The notes: generated by a model not told the origin, from the letters alone. A DNA stretch of 64,000 bases from Thereva unica (GCA_949987705.1 OX465281.1:172622516-172686515); one strand, 5' to 3'; numbered from the stretch's first letter, positions 52,040 through 63,463 are shown. Made by a program: numbers and translations.

Positions 52040-53460
52040 ATTTCAAAGGCCCGCAGCAGCTTTGGGCAGATATCGAGAGGCTTACGCGTTTGGCATATCC
52101 TAATTTCTGTTAAGACTATATTATCGAGATAGCAAGAGAAACTTGCTGGAATTGTGGTGAGCCGGGCCGTCTACACACCAGTTGTCGAGAGCGAAAGATG
52201 GAATCTCAAGGATTAGGAGTAGCTCAACGTGCTGCGGAAAACGTGGACAACGGCAGAAAAGCGACGAGAGGGAGTTGGTGCGGAAAATTGAGACCCCTGA
52301 TGTCATCGCCAACATCACCCAACTGCAACGTAGCAACAACAGCCTTGTCATTGAGGGGAAAGTTGGTGATGGGCAATACACAATTGCAGTGGATACAGGT
52401 GCTTCAAGATCTGTCATCAGGGCTGATTTGGTCGGTGGAAAGTGGCTCAAAAACGCGGACCAGTACACTCTGAAAACTGTAACAGGAGAGCCAGTGTAAT
52501 TACATGGGGAAACAGTGGTGGACGTGGTACTCGGCGACATTAAGTTTACACATTCGTTCCTGGTAGCTGACATAATAGAAGAGTATATTCTCAGTTTGGA
52601 CTTTATGACAACACACGGAATCCTATTGGACATTGGAGAAGGAATGATGAAACATCGCAACAGGGGAATTCCGGGGATTGTCCCGGCGACCATGCGAACC
52701 AGTTTTTAAATATCGTTGGCGTATTGAGGACAAGTATCAAAAGATGACTGCTGAGCCAAATATAAGATATGAGGACTAGGGAATGCGAGAGGCGCAACGC
52801 GACGACCCGGATATTTCTCCAATTCTGTCATGGAAAGAACACGAGGAGAAGCCTAAATGGAAAGACATCGCAGAGAGAAGTGAAATCCTGAAGAGCTATT
52901 GGGCCCAATGGGATTCATTTCATATCGAAGGAGGAGTATTGAAGCGCAAATGGGAAACAGCTGATGGTACCTCTTATCGAACACAGGTGCTAATCCCTCG
53001 TGCTGTAATAGCAGAGATTCTCGAGCAGTGTCATAATAGCCCGTCAGGAGAACATTTGGGAGTCAACAAAATTCTGGCAGAAATAAAGCAGAGATTCTAT
53101 TGGCTTCATAAGCGGGAGGATCTTACGAATTAGTGTCGTGAATGCACAGGTTGTGCCGACAGCTAGGGTCCTCGAGCCAAAGCGAAAGAGGAAACGCGAC
53201 AATACAACATTGGAGCCTCAGTTGTGCAAATCGCAAGGGAGAATCCTAGGACGACCATAGATGGTGATAGGATGAAACCAAGATACCACCTCCGAACAAA
53301 CTGACCGGATACCAGGGAGGTGACCTCGTTTGGCTGTTCAACCCTCGGCAACGGAAAGGCAAGTCTCCGAAACTTCAACGTCAATGGGAGGGGCCCTATA
53401 AAATCCTAACACGGATCAATGTCTACAGGAATCAACAAGGACCCAAGGGCCATACCTGAT
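52040..53460 (+). pseudogene. Gypsy fragment B: internally deleted gag-protease-integrase
   Basis: Order on plus: gag capsid scrap (about 52040-52110); zinc knuckle CWNCGEPGRLHTSC with Arg where His is expected; protease with D-T-G-A-S and a stop at 52497; then, after losing all of RT, the spacer and integrase zinc region (D-D-P-D-I-S, H-L-G-V-N-K-I-L, F-Y-W-L-H-K-R-E-D). The catalytic core is missing, but the C-terminal P-K-L-Q-R-Q-W-E-G-P-Y-K is kept. Same family as A and C. Confidence 0.85.
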
Positions 53461-55331
53461 TTAATTGTTTTCTATGGCATAATGCCAGAATAGCTGCGAT
53501 CCATTGGGTGATTTTTTCTAGTCGCAAGCACATTACCAATGGAACACGATTTTTGGCAATTACTAGTAAAATATAACCACAAAGTAATTGTTTATTTTAA
53601 CAGAGAGAATGTGTTCTTTCAGAGTTTGTTTTGAAATATAATACAAATATATTTTATATAGTAAAATATGCAAAGGGATTTAAGTATTTTGTATATTTTC
53701 TTTAAAACATATTTTTAAATACATAAACTTAACCTTCAAAAAGGAAAAGTCATCTATTTTTGAGTAGTTAAAGCTTTGGAAAACGTGCTGGAAATTTTAT
53801 GCGTAACCTTCACATCACAATAAGAAGAGCAAGGGTAGTTGCGAGTAGCTATAGCAGCAGTTTTGCCAGTCCCACTGGATCGCAGCTAATATTTCCAAAA
53901 AAATTGATGAGTCAAAATCTGACCATGTCAATGATCTGTTTTGACATTTTAAAAAAATTGGTGCATATCTGTTTTTCAAAGGCTAATAAAAATGTTTCAG
54001 GACAGACTTTACTATTTCTTAGAAAGTCTGTCATTTCTTGTTCCGTAACCAAGCAATGTGCGTTCGATAACTACTCCAGCTCAATCTGGAGCAGAAAAAA
54101 TCATCATTTCGACTTTTTGACTGCTCTCTCTGATTTTTGTCTGCTCTGACATCAATTAGACAGCTACTCCCAAATGTGGTGCTCTAAACTTTTTAAGTAG
54201 AAGTTTAATTGCAGCGCGTCATTGACTTAGTTTGTGGGAGCAAACGGTGATTACACTTCTGATAGCTCTTCTATTTAACTTTACTACTAGAAATTGCACG
54301 CTGATGCAATGCAAACAAAATACAAGTCACGGAAATTAATAGTCATCCTTAGAAAAACCATCACCCTACATTATTGTTCCAGTTACAAGTTGCATGACAA
54401 TAAACTTCGTAAATTGATGTGAAGGTCGCAAGATTTTTGGTCTGCATATAAATATGTACCTACATAACTTTTCTATGCACCAAAACATGTTTTGACTCGC
54501 ATTTACCTGCGGTAGATTAAAATCAAGTGAGATACGCTCGCAGTGCATTCGGGAAACAACCAGACAAGCAACGCCTCCAGTTCTGAAGTTTTTACCACGG
54601 GTTTTTTTTTCAATTTGAACTAGACCTTTGGCGAATTAATGGCCTGTTTTGGGATGCATCTTCGCATGTCGCGGTCGGCTGTTGCGCGCTTGTAAGGCTA
54701 TGTGGGCTGCATTAATATTTACTATCACAATTTTTTATGTTTATTTTGCAAGAAAATGGTATGAGTGCTTTTAGTATATTTTTACTTTAATGGTGCAAGT
54801 GATGGTAGATGACGTGAAGCTGGGCTGTTTCTTCGTGGTTAATTTTTTACTTTATAAACATTTTGCAAGGTCGGATTTTAATGGCTTCACTTACCCGGGC
54901 AAGACGCAATTTAAACTTTTTCTTTGTAAAAAAATTTATGTTAATTCTCATCCCATTAAATAATCTCGCGTCAACTAATCCCCGCTGTTTAGAATTTTTC
55001 ATTTTCCGCCATTTTGTATTAAAAAAATTCTGAATTTCTCGCATATGCATTGGCATATATGCAATGGCATATGCCATTGAAAATCATACAACATCTGATG
55101 ACGGGCTCGTTCTTTCCATACACGCACCGATGAGAGTATTCCCTAAGCATTTTCGTATGCCTAGTGTGTCGGACATCATCGTTAACTTTGATCCTGTCTG
55201 ACCTGGGGCTAGTTCACGCAATTCGACACTCGACGTCGACATTGACGCTTTGTGAAAACGACATTAATTTCTACGACGTTGAATTTGGGTTCACGTAAGT
55301 CGACGTGTCGAATATCGTTTTCCCAAAATAA
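53461..55331. other. No gene seen
   Basis: The frame at 53799-54149 (116 codons) shows no family motif. A short run of 'gcatatgc'/'ggcatatgcc' motifs lies at 55040-55077. Otherwise AT-rich and unremarkable. Confidence 0.5.
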
Positions 55332-55754
55332 TGTTACGTTTTTACGGCTTAACGGATTCGTAGGATTAATTAAAGAATACACTTTTTTTAATTATCCACA
55401 CAAAATTTATTTATTACAAACCAAAACCAATTTAATAACGAACACAATTCTTACAGTTCACTATAATCACTTTCAGTTTAATAACTCGCACTATTAAATT
55501 CTATCTATTGCTTTATAGTTCACTTTTAAATCACCACTTTTCACTGTTCTCACTTTAAAACACTTTTTATCGCCTTTAAAATCAAAACTGACTCTTTCAG
55601 CGCCTGTAAGCCGCTTTTATATCCAAGCTCCACCTTTATCTAACTTCTGGAACCTTCGTCCCTTTTCTGGAACCTAGTGGTATGTTCTTTTCTTTTCGTC
55701 CAGAAGCTTGAAGTTGTCTTCACTTTTCGCGCGTTCCAATTTTAGTTTAGTACA
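55332..55754 (-). repeat. 3' LTR of Gypsy copy C
   Basis: 423 bp; on minus it starts tgtactaaactaaaattgg and ends cgtaaaaacgtaaca. Related along its length to 9327-9741. Most differences are scattered, plus a few small indels. Confidence 0.88.
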
Positions 55755-55766
55755 TAAATCATTAGT

Positions 55767-56800
55767 TCAGACAACAACCACGGTCGTTAACGACAATCGT
55801 TGGTTCAGCTTTTTAACGGACAGATGGCTCCGCCCCTCCCACTGGCGCTGAAGTTTTGGAGACTTGCCTTTTCGTCGCCGGGGGTTTAACAGCCAAACGA
55901 GGTCACCATCCTGGTATCCGCTACAGTTTGCTCGGAGGTCGTACCTAGTTTTCATCCTGTCACTGGATTTTTCCTTGCAAGCTGATGGATATCTGCGAGT
56001 CGATCACGAAGTTCACCTGTATAACCGCCAGTAGAATCGTTGCTTCCAACAGGTGTCCCAAATTTCAAGTCGCTTGGCGGCCAGATTTGTCTTCCAAAAA
56101 TCACACTACAAGGGGTTTGTCCTATGGAATTATGAACCGCTGTCCGATATGCCATTAGAAATATAGGGATGTAACTGTCCTAGTCACGCTGGTGCTCGCT
56201 AACAACTTTCCTTAGATGTTCTAGCATTGTCCTATTGAATCGCTCTACCATTACATCGGACTGGGGATGAAGGGGCGTCGTCCTGGTCTTCTTCATTCCA
56301 AGTATCTTACATACTACTTGAAAAACTTGAGACTCAAAGTTTGTCCCTTGGTCAGAATGAAGCTCACGAGGAACACCAAATCTGCAGATCCAATTGTTCA
56401 TTAATTCCTCTGCAACAGTGATTGCTTCCTGATTTTGAATGGCATATGCTTCGGGCCACTTACTGAAGTAATCCATGATCACCAAAATGTAACGATTTCC
56501 TCGGTCTGACACCGGAAAAGGTCCCGCCACATCGATTGCGATTCTTTCAAATGGGGCTCCCACGTTGTATTGCTGCATTTCTCCTTTTGTTCTTACTCGA
56601 GGGCCCTTGCTGCTGGCACAAGTTGTGCATTTACGGCACCAGTCTGCAACATCGTCTCGCATATGAAGCCAATAGAATCTATCTCTTATTTTTGCCAAAG
56701 TTTTATTGACTCCCAGATGTCCTCCTGAGTATGGCACTCCTCGAGAATATCTCTTATTCTAACGCGAGGGACTGATACCTGCATTCGATGAGAGGTAACG
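55767..56800 (-). pseudogene. pol: Gypsy C integrase
   Basis: The zinc finger region H-L-G-V-N-K...W-C-R-K-C-T-T-C is at the start. The core has I-D-V-A-G-P-F, H-S-D-Q-G-T-N-F and M-V-E-R-F-N-R-T, all three catalytic residues present. A TAG at about 56178 (after S-E-H-Q-R-D) breaks it. The C-terminal part runs in two frames to 55767, with the G-D-L-V-W-L-L-N-P motif. Frameshift near 56735. Confidence 0.88.
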
Positions 56801-56943
56801 TCAGCGGTTTCCCATTTGCGCTTTAATACTCCTCGCTCTATGTGCAAGGAATCCCATTGGGCCCAATAGCTCTTCAGGGTCCCGTTCCACTCTGCAATGT
56901 CCTTCCATTCAGGCTTTTCCTCGTATTCCTTCCATGTCAGAAT

Positions 56944-57429
56944 TTAAGAAATATCCGGGTCGTCGCGTTGGGCGTCTCGGAGTCCCTGGTCATCCCATCC
57001 TGTCGTTGGCTCGACTGTCGTCCTTTGACACTTTTCCTCGATACGTCCACAATGTTTGCAGTCTGGTACGCATGGTCGCCGGGAGAGTGCATCTGCATTT
57101 TTATGGTTCCTTCCATTTCTGTGGCCTATATTAAAGTCGTAGGACTGAAGTCTCTCGATCCATCTTGCCACTTGTCCTTCAGGATTTTTGGATTGCACCA
57201 GCCATTTTAATGCTGCATGATCCGTTCGAAGGATGAAGTTTTGCCCAAAGAGATACTTGTGGAAGTGTTTAGTTGAGTCCACGATTGCCAATAGTTCCCT
57301 TCTTGTGACACAGTAATTCCGCTCCGATTTTGACAGGGCTCTACTGTAGTAAGCTATGACCTTTTCCTGTCCTTCGAAGTTTTGTGATAGCACTGCACCA
57401 ATCCCGACATTACTCGCGTCTGTGTCCAA
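56944..57429 (-). pseudogene. pol: Gypsy C RNase H
   Basis: T-D-A-S-N-V-G-I-G-A-V-L-S-Q, R-E-L-L-A-I-V, R-T-D-H-A-A-L and N-A-D-A-L-S-R-R motifs: the Ty3-type RNase H and its tail. A stop after D-D-P-D-I-S (56944) separates it from integrase, and a frame change from RT lies near 57420. Confidence 0.88.
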
Positions 57430-58033
57430 TATGAATCTTTCGCCTGGCTTCGGGTATGTGAGTTATTGGTGCTTGGCAAAGTCCTCGTTTTAGTGTGTTG
57501 AAACTTTCCTCGCACTTTTCTATCCAGATAAATGGTTTTCCGGCAAAATTCCTGGCAAAACGCCTATAATAGGTGGCAAGCCCCAAAAAGCTTCGCAGTT
57601 CATGTTTATCCTTCGGTGTGGGCCAATTCTTAACCGCTGTTATTTTCTCAGGATCTGTTTGAACTCCATTGGATGAAACCACATGTCCGAGATAGTTGAC
57701 TTGGTCTCTGAACAGTACGCACTTTTTAGGGCTGAGTTTCATTTGGGCTGTTCTCAACTTTTGGAAAACCTCTCGTAGATTGCCCAGATGTTCTTCGAAA
57801 CTTTTTCCAACGACGATGATATCGTCCAAATAAACCAGACAAGTCTTCCACGTCAGTCCTCGCAAGACGCATTCCATCATTCGTTCGAATGTAGCTGGAG
57901 CATTACACAGTCCAAACGGCATCACTGTAAACTGCCACAGGCCGTTTCCTACAGAGAAGGCTGTCTTTTCTCGGTCCTCCGGGTGAATTTCGACTTGCCA
58001 GTAGCCGCTCTTAAGATCCAAGTTAGAAAACCG
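57410..58033 (-). pseudogene. pol: Gypsy C reverse transcriptase, second half
   Basis: Begins at L-D-L-K-S-G-Y-W (motif A), M-P-F-G-L-C-N-A-P (B), Y-L-D-D-I-I-V (C) and the thumb L-G-L-A-T-Y-Y-R-R-F. The N-terminal RT half is 3.2 kb away at 61226-61330. About 33 codons between them are missing. Confidence 0.88.
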
Positions 58034-59060
58034 TTTTTAACTTCCCAGTATAGGAAGTTATTGTAATCGGTCCGAAAATCGAAATCGAAAATTTCAACGT
58101 ATTTTCATCTTTCAAGGTCCCAGGAGCATTTTAAGCAAAAAATTGGGAGGAAGTATGTGTGTGTGTATGTGCGTACGGATGTGGTCATTTTTTCCTGCAC
58201 GATATCGCGCGAACCAAAACTGATATCGACTTCGTTGAGGTGTTGTTCGAAGCGTATTAACCGAAATATGATCTGAAAAGAATTTCATGAAATTCGGTCC
58301 AGCCGTTTTTTTTGTTTGAGCGATGTAAGTGATTTTTGTACCTGCACGATATCGCCCGAACCACGAAAGATATTGATTTACTTGAGGTGCCGTTCGAAGC
58401 GTATTAGCGACAATATTATCTGAAAAGATTTTTATAATATTCGGTCCAGCGGTTTTTTGGTTTAAATGACTTAAGTGATTTTTGTACCTGCACGATCTCG
58501 CGCAAACTATTAAAGATATCGACTTAGTTGACGTGCCGTTCGAAGAGTATTAACCAAAATATGATCTGAAAAGATTTTCATAAAATTCGGGCGAGCCGTT
58601 TTTTTGTTTGAGCGATGTAAGTGATTTTTGTACCTGCACGATATGGCCCGAACCACAAAAGATATTGACTTACTTGAGGTGCCGTTCGAAGCGTATTAGC
58701 GACAATATAATCTGAAAATATTTTTATAATATTCGGTCCAGCGGGTTTTTGGTTTAAATGACTTAAGTGATTTTTGTACCTGCACGATATCGCGCGAACT
58801 AAAAACTATATCGACTTCATTGAGGTGCCGAAAAACATTAATACATCAATTTTATATACATTTTCGTCATCCTAATCTTGTAAGTGCGCACATTTAGTTT
58901 GACATTTTAGCGAAAATATTTATAAACAATTGCGACAAATTCTCGGTATTATGCATATATTCTATATTGCCTATTGTTCTTTTATTATGAAAATATCCAA
59001 TCATAATATTCAACATCCATCATACTGGGAAGTTGATCGTGTGGACCGAAAGGGTCGAAC
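58034..59060. mobile_element. TIR element with ~146-bp tandem repeats
   Basis: aacttcccagtat at both ends, inverted (58040 on; 59018-59031). The body has a TG-rich tract (58155-58180), then about five repeats starting 'tacctgcacgatatcgc' near 58193, 58342, 58486, 58632 and 58778, each with 'gccgttcgaagcgtattag' and 'ttcggtccagcggtttttt'. No ORF. The end sequence aacttcccagtataggaagt belongs to a type of repeat common in arthropods (memory only). Confidence 0.75.
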
Positions 59061-59146
59061 CCACATCCCAACTAGTTTTTTTATGTGGCAGTGCTAAGCT
59101 CAGGAATCACCCTTTGTACTACTAGTCCGTCATGTCATTTGTCACG

Positions 59147-59960
59147 TCATGGTGCAATGTCTAGCAGTAAGCTTAGTACGGGGAGGGGGGGGGGGTTATA
59201 AAGATACGGGGGGGTATTGAAGGAGGTGGTAATGAACCCTGCGTTTGAGCTCTTGGATGTAGTATGAGCTCGGAAATACTGACTGCGAGAGATCATTCGG
59301 AGTCGAGTTGTTCTATTCACAAACGAATTCATATCTTGTTGAGTGCGTGAAAGGGGGAGTGGAGGGAATGAGATGAGTGGGCTAATCTGGTGTTGCTGGT
59401 ATAAGATTGCCGTGGAGGCAGGAGAGCGTTTAACTCGAAGGAACAGTCACTTGATAGTAGCGATAAAATTTTGTCAGTGCTGCTACATTCCTACGATGGC
59501 TCAGGGGGTCGATGGTGGAGCAAGCGGTATCGTCATTAATTAACTTAAAGGCCCTTTTTTGGACCTTATCTAACCATGCCAAGGTTTCTATTGGAGCACC
59601 GCCCCAAACGAGGGAGTTGTATTCGAGAAGAGACCGACTGTAGGATTTATAAATAACAGCACGGGCCGATGGCTGGAGGAGGAACTTGCACCTCTTAAGA
59701 AATCCCAAGCACTGGGATCCTTGTTTTGCGATTTGGAATATGTGGTCGTTCAATCGCAAGTCTTTGGCTAATGTCACACCTAGGATGTGTAAGGACGGGT
59801 CGGCCGTTAGTTCAACTTTGTCCACTTTCAAGGATGGAGAGCTGTTGATCTTTTTCTTTGAAATAAGACAGTACTTTATTTTGTCGGAGTTGAAATCAAC
59901 ACGATTGTTCTTTCCCCACTCTAGAATGAGTTCAATGTCGTTATTAACAGAGATGGACAT
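59147..59960 (-). pseudogene. LINE J2 RT C-terminal region
   Basis: Corresponds to J1 17509-18282: W-G-K-N-N-R-V-D-F-N-S, Y-C-L-I-S-K-K-K, I-L-G-V-T-L-A-K, S-L-L-E-Y-N-S-L-V-W-G-G-A-P. A frame change near 59430 leads to a second piece ending 59147. Cut from the RT catalytic part by the hAT MITE. Confidence 0.8.
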
Positions 59961-59971
59961 AAGTTCCCGAT

Positions 59972-60478
59972 CACTGACATATAGAATGGACTGCTCATGA
60001 GGAATTTTTCATGGCACCAATTTGTTCCATAGGCTACAAGCCTTTTTTCTTTCCATGTAAACACCGGAATCACTTTTGAAATTTACATTTTTTTAAATAC
60101 GTACTTAAAACATTAAAACAACACAAATATTTTGTTTAAAAAAATTAATAAACACTATTTTCACTTTTTCACCTTTTAAAATGCCTTTTTTTTCATTAAT
60201 TTGCAAATTTTATGTGTATCTGATTTAAGTTCTTAACGCCTGTTTCAAAATCCGGGGGTCTATGGGGAAAAGAGCAAAAGATATAAACATCACTATACCG
60301 GTCTATTTTTTTCTAATTGATTTAACCTGATTTTATTTCTGTCAGTCTGATTTTACTTCTGAGTGCTTCTGTCAGTTTGGGTTCTTATGGATAAGGGAGT
60401 CGACTATACCTTTTTGGTGCCATCGGTTTGTATGGGAATAATTATTGCTGATGAGCAGTCCATTATTATATGTCAGTG
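59972..60478. mobile_element. hAT-type MITE with 8-bp duplication TTCCCGAT
   Basis: Inverted ends cactgacatata (59972) and tatatgtcagtg (to 60478), with further pairing through gaatggactgctcat. TTCCCGAT is at 59964-59971 and 60479-60486. The 8-bp duplication and CACTG ends fit hAT. 507 bp without ORF. Confidence 0.92.
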
Positions 60479-62329
60479 TTCCCGATCATCAAGACAGGAT
60501 CTGGCATAAGTCTGTCTGGTATCGTAGCTGTACAAGTAACGTAAAGTACCGTCGTCAACGAAGCTGAGAAGTGGGTTGGAGGGGATTGCAAGTAGGCCAT
60601 TTATAAAGATGAGAAATAGGGCCGGTGATAAAATTGAACCCTGGGGGACCCCCGCAGAAATGGGGTGAGATTCAGATTTGACGCCATCCAATACTACCTT
60701 AATTGAACGACCGGAAAGGAAACTTTCAACCCACTTATACAGAAGCGAGTCAATTCCAATAGCTTTGAGTTTAGCTAACAAGGCTGAGTGCCATACTCTA
60801 TCAAAAGACTTAGAGATATCTAAAGCAACCAAACTAGATTCACCAGATAAATGCAAACTTCGGTTGAGGTGTTCTGTAAGGCGAACTAAAAGATCACCAG
60901 TGGATCTTTTTTGTCGGAAGCCGTATTGTTTGCCGTTGATAAGTTGGTTGGATTCTAGGTATCCCATTAGCTTTTTGTTAATTATTGTCTCCATGGTTTT
61001 GAAAAGAATAGAAGTAAATGCTATTGGACGGTGGTTGGAGGGAGGGCTGGAGTTACCTTTTTTCGGTATTGGCTGGACATGGGCAAGTTTCCAGGAGTCT
61101 GGGTAAACTCCGGAGGAGTATGATAGAGCAAAAAGTATGCGCAGAGGTTTAGCCAAAAGTGACGCGCATTGTTTTAAGACGACAGGGGGTATATTATCGG
61201 GTCCAGTGCATTTATTGACATCGAGATAATCCACGCAAAATCTTGTACTGCCATCTTTCTTTCTGACTAGAACCACGGGAGACATCCAAGGGCTTTTCGA
61301 CTCCTCTATAAGGCCCTGTCTTCTCATATCTTCAATCATACCGGCTGCCTCTTCCCGCTTGGCTAGTGGTAGTCTTCTCGGCGGTTGTTTAATTGGCTGG
61401 GTATCTTTGGTGTCGATCCTGTGTTGAACGATGTCCGTTTTCCTAAAGTCATCATCTCTCATGGCGAAGATATCACTGAAATCCTCTACTAATTTTCTTG
61501 CCTGGAGATACTGTTTTTGTTCAAGACAACTAGTTGAGAGCACTGCGTTTACTAATTTCGTGGCCTTTGGCTTTGGTTTTGGAACCTTTTCGATGTTAGC
61601 GCACTCTACTAATGTAATCTGTTCTGCCGGTTCTCCTTTCTCCAAAACCGTATCCTTCTTCAATAGTTGTTCTCGTTCGTTAGTATTAAGCACTCTCACG
61701 AATACCTCCTTCTTGTCGTCGATGCTCACCAGACATTTTCCAATTGCTATATTTTTGATTTGTTCCGTTTTTTCTGGTTCTATAAGGTAAAATCGGTAGC
61801 TCCCGGGATCACCATCGACTATCGCTCGTAGCAATTTCTCAGCACACGGAGGAAGCACGGTATCTTCACGAACGACGACTTTAAGCTGCGAATAACAAGT
61901 GGATCCTGTGGACATTGGAATCTCCTTGTTGTCATATCTCAGTATTTCCTCTCCGATGTCCAGTAGAATTTTATGTGCTTTCATAAAGTCCAGCCCTAGA
62001 ATACACTCGTCTGTTATATCTGCTACCAGGAACGAATGCGAAAATCCAAAGTCTGCGAGAACCACATCCAACATAATTTCTCCGTGTAATCGTACTGGCT
62101 CTCCTGTTGCAGTTTTCAGTCTATATTGGCGTGCGTCTTTCAGCCATTTATTACCGACCATGTCAGCGCGGATAACAGATTTTGAAGCACCAGTATCTAT
62201 AGTTATTGTGCATTTTTCGGCTCCAATCTTTCCATCGATGACAAGGCTGTTGCCACTACGCTGCAGTTGTTTGATAGTGGTGATGATGACACCGGGGGCT
62301 TCGATTTCCCCGACTAACTCCCGCCCCAT
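60473..62329 (-). CDS. Chimeric ORF: Gypsy protease-RT start fused in frame to LINE RT
   Basis: 618 open codons. Residues 1-368 are Gypsy C: aspartic protease with D-T-G-A-S at 45-49, I-L-G-L-D-F, a linker, and the RT N-terminus ending in T-R-F-C-V-D-Y. From residue 369 (61225) the sequence is LINE J2: L-D-V-N-K-C-T-G-P-D-N-I-P-P, the RT palm, and F-V-D-D where J1 has F-A-D-D. The stop TGA is the CAC TGA of the hAT end at 60478-60471. The ATG at 62329 is where a related Gypsy frame is already open, so translation may not start there. Probably an accident of rearrangement; there is no evidence for expression. Confidence 0.8.
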   Translation of the reverse strand: MGRELVGEIEAPGVIITTIKQLQRSGNSLVIDGKIGAEKCTITIDTGASKSVIRADMVGNKWLKDARQYRLKTATGEPVRLHGEIMLDVVLADFGFSHSFLVADITDECILGLDFMKAHKILLDIGEEILRYDNKEIPMSTGSTCYSQLKVVVREDTVLPPCAEKLLRAIVDGDPGSYRFYLIEPEKTEQIKNIAIGKCLVSIDDKKEVFVRVLNTNEREQLLKKDTVLEKGEPAEQITLVECANIEKVPKPKPKATKLVNAVLSTSCLEQKQYLQARKLVEDFSDIFAMRDDDFRKTDIVQHRIDTKDTQPIKQPPRRLPLAKREEAAGMIEDMRRQGLIEESKSPWMSPVVLVRKKDGSTRFCVDYLDVNKCTGPDNIPPVVLKQCASLLAKPLRILFALSYSSGVYPDSWKLAHVQPIPKKGNSSPPSNHRPIAFTSILFKTMETIINKKLMGYLESNQLINGKQYGFRQKRSTGDLLVRLTEHLNRSLHLSGESSLVALDISKSFDRVWHSALLAKLKAIGIDSLLYKWVESFLSGRSIKVVLDGVKSESHPISAGVPQGSILSPALFLIFINGLLAIPSNPLLSFVDDGTLRYLYSYDTRQTYARSCLDDREH

Positions 62330-62340
62330 GGAGTTAGTCT

Positions 62341-62660
62341 TTATTCGTTTCCCTGCTGCTGTCTGCGGGGAGACACAGAGTCATTGTTTTCGGCCTCCCT
62401 CTGATCACCTTTCTGCCGATGTCCGCATTTTTCACAACAAGTTCGGCCACTCCTATTCTCGGGAGACTCTGCTCTCCTTCGCTTTCTGCAATTCCTTTGC
62501 AAATGACCCGGTTCACTACAGTTCCAGCATCGGAGTCGACCGCGTACTTCCGTTGCATTCATTCTGTTGCAAATATCCTCTGTTGTGTGGATCTCTCTGA
62601 GGCGGACTGCACTTCTTGATGCTTGCTTCGCTGCCTCGTATGCCAGAGCATATCCGCTAT
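62341..62660 (-). pseudogene. gag: Gypsy C gag C-terminal fragment
   Basis: A-L-A-Y-E-A-A-K-Q then an intact zinc knuckle CWNCSEPGHLQRNC and a basic tail ending near 62341. A frame change separates it from protease. Sequence upstream of about 62660 belongs to another element, so the rest of gag and the 5' LTR are lost. The ATG at 62763 is read from that other element's antisense strand. Confidence 0.8.
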
Positions 62661-62672
62661 AGGTTTCACCAA

Positions 62673-63255
62673 TTGATTTATGGGCGCCGCGTAACCGTAC
62701 TAACAGATCACAAGCCGTTATTAGGGATAGATTCAAAAGAGGTAGGGAAAGTGATTTCGTCAAGATTACAAAGAATGAAACTTCGATTACTGAAGTATAG
62801 ATTAAAATTTTGCTACACTCCGGGGAAAATGATGCTTATTGCAGATTTATTATCACGAAACTGCACGGTCGTGAAAGATTTGAAGCCTGAAATAGAGGAC
62901 ATTAATGAAGTAGTGCACACAATTAATGTTAGTGAAGAGAAAAAAGAAAAGTTTAAAACTGAAACAGCAAACGACCCAGCGCTAAAGGAAATTTTACGTG
63001 TTGTCAAATCCGGTTGGCCAAAGAGTAAAAGTCAACTTAAAGAAGATATAAAGTTTTATTGGAAGCATAGACATGAAATTTCGGTAGAAGAGGGCTTAGT
63101 TTTTTTCAATGACAAGATAATAGTTCCTGTGGCATTGAGACAAGAAACTCTAGGAAACCTACATTCGTCCCATTTCGGCATTGAAAAAACAAAATTGAGA
63201 GCTAGAAGCTTAGTGTATTGGCCAGGGATAAACAATGATATTGAGAAAACTGTTT
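62673..63255 (+). pseudogene. pol: Gypsy D fragment: RNase H end and integrase zinc region
   Basis: Opens with I-Y-G-R-R-V-T-V-L-T-D-H-K-P-L, then S-R-L-Q-R-M-K-L-R-L-L-K-Y, A-D-L-L-S-R, and the H-S-S-H-F-G-I-E-K-T...V-Y-W-P-G-I start of an integrase. It stops before the C-C pair at a TGA, followed by a microsatellite. A different Gypsy family from 1 and A-C. Both ends truncated; the ATG at 62616 lies in Gypsy C antisense. Confidence 0.85.
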
Positions 63256-63262
63256 GAGTTTT

Positions 63263-63289
63263 TTAAATAAATAAATAAATAAATAAATA
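63263..63289. repeat. (AAAT)n microsatellite
   Basis: About six units of aaat between the Gypsy D fragment and the Copia end. Confidence 0.9.
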
Positions 63290-63449
63290 CCCGGCACTTA
63301 ACACTTCAAATATTTATTTATACAGATAAAGGAAAAATATAAAAGTCACTCTACTTGACTAGGGCAAGGAAGAAGGAATCTTCTTCTTACAAAAAGCTTT
63401 ATTACATTTCTTACGCTAATAACATATAATATAGTGTTTTTCTTTAACA
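63290..63449 (-). repeat. Copia 3' LTR, apparently partial
   Basis: On minus a purine-rich ggaggaag (63450-63457) abuts TGTTAAAG at 63449, the expected tract-LTR boundary. The other end merges with the microsatellite and has no clear CA, so it may be truncated. Confidence 0.55.
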
Positions 63450-63463
63450 CTTCCTCCAAAAAA

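Larger units (their letters stand above)
59085..61224 (-). mobile_element. LINE J2, 5'-truncated, interrupted by a hAT MITE
   Basis: Closely similar to J1 from its 3' A-run (59084-59090) to the codons for L-D-V-N-K at 61224. There it joins Gypsy C in frame. Minor indels in its 3' half (59147-59332) break the reading frame. No target duplication around it was found, so recombination rather than simple insertion is possible. Confidence 0.85.

Noticed and set aside
61899..62600. Plus-strand 233-codon ORF
   Set aside because: Antisense of the Gypsy C protease and gag; no independent similarity.
62616..62672. Start of Gypsy D at the ATG 62616
   Set aside because: The first ~19 codons are antisense of Gypsy C gag; homology to RNase H begins only near 62673.
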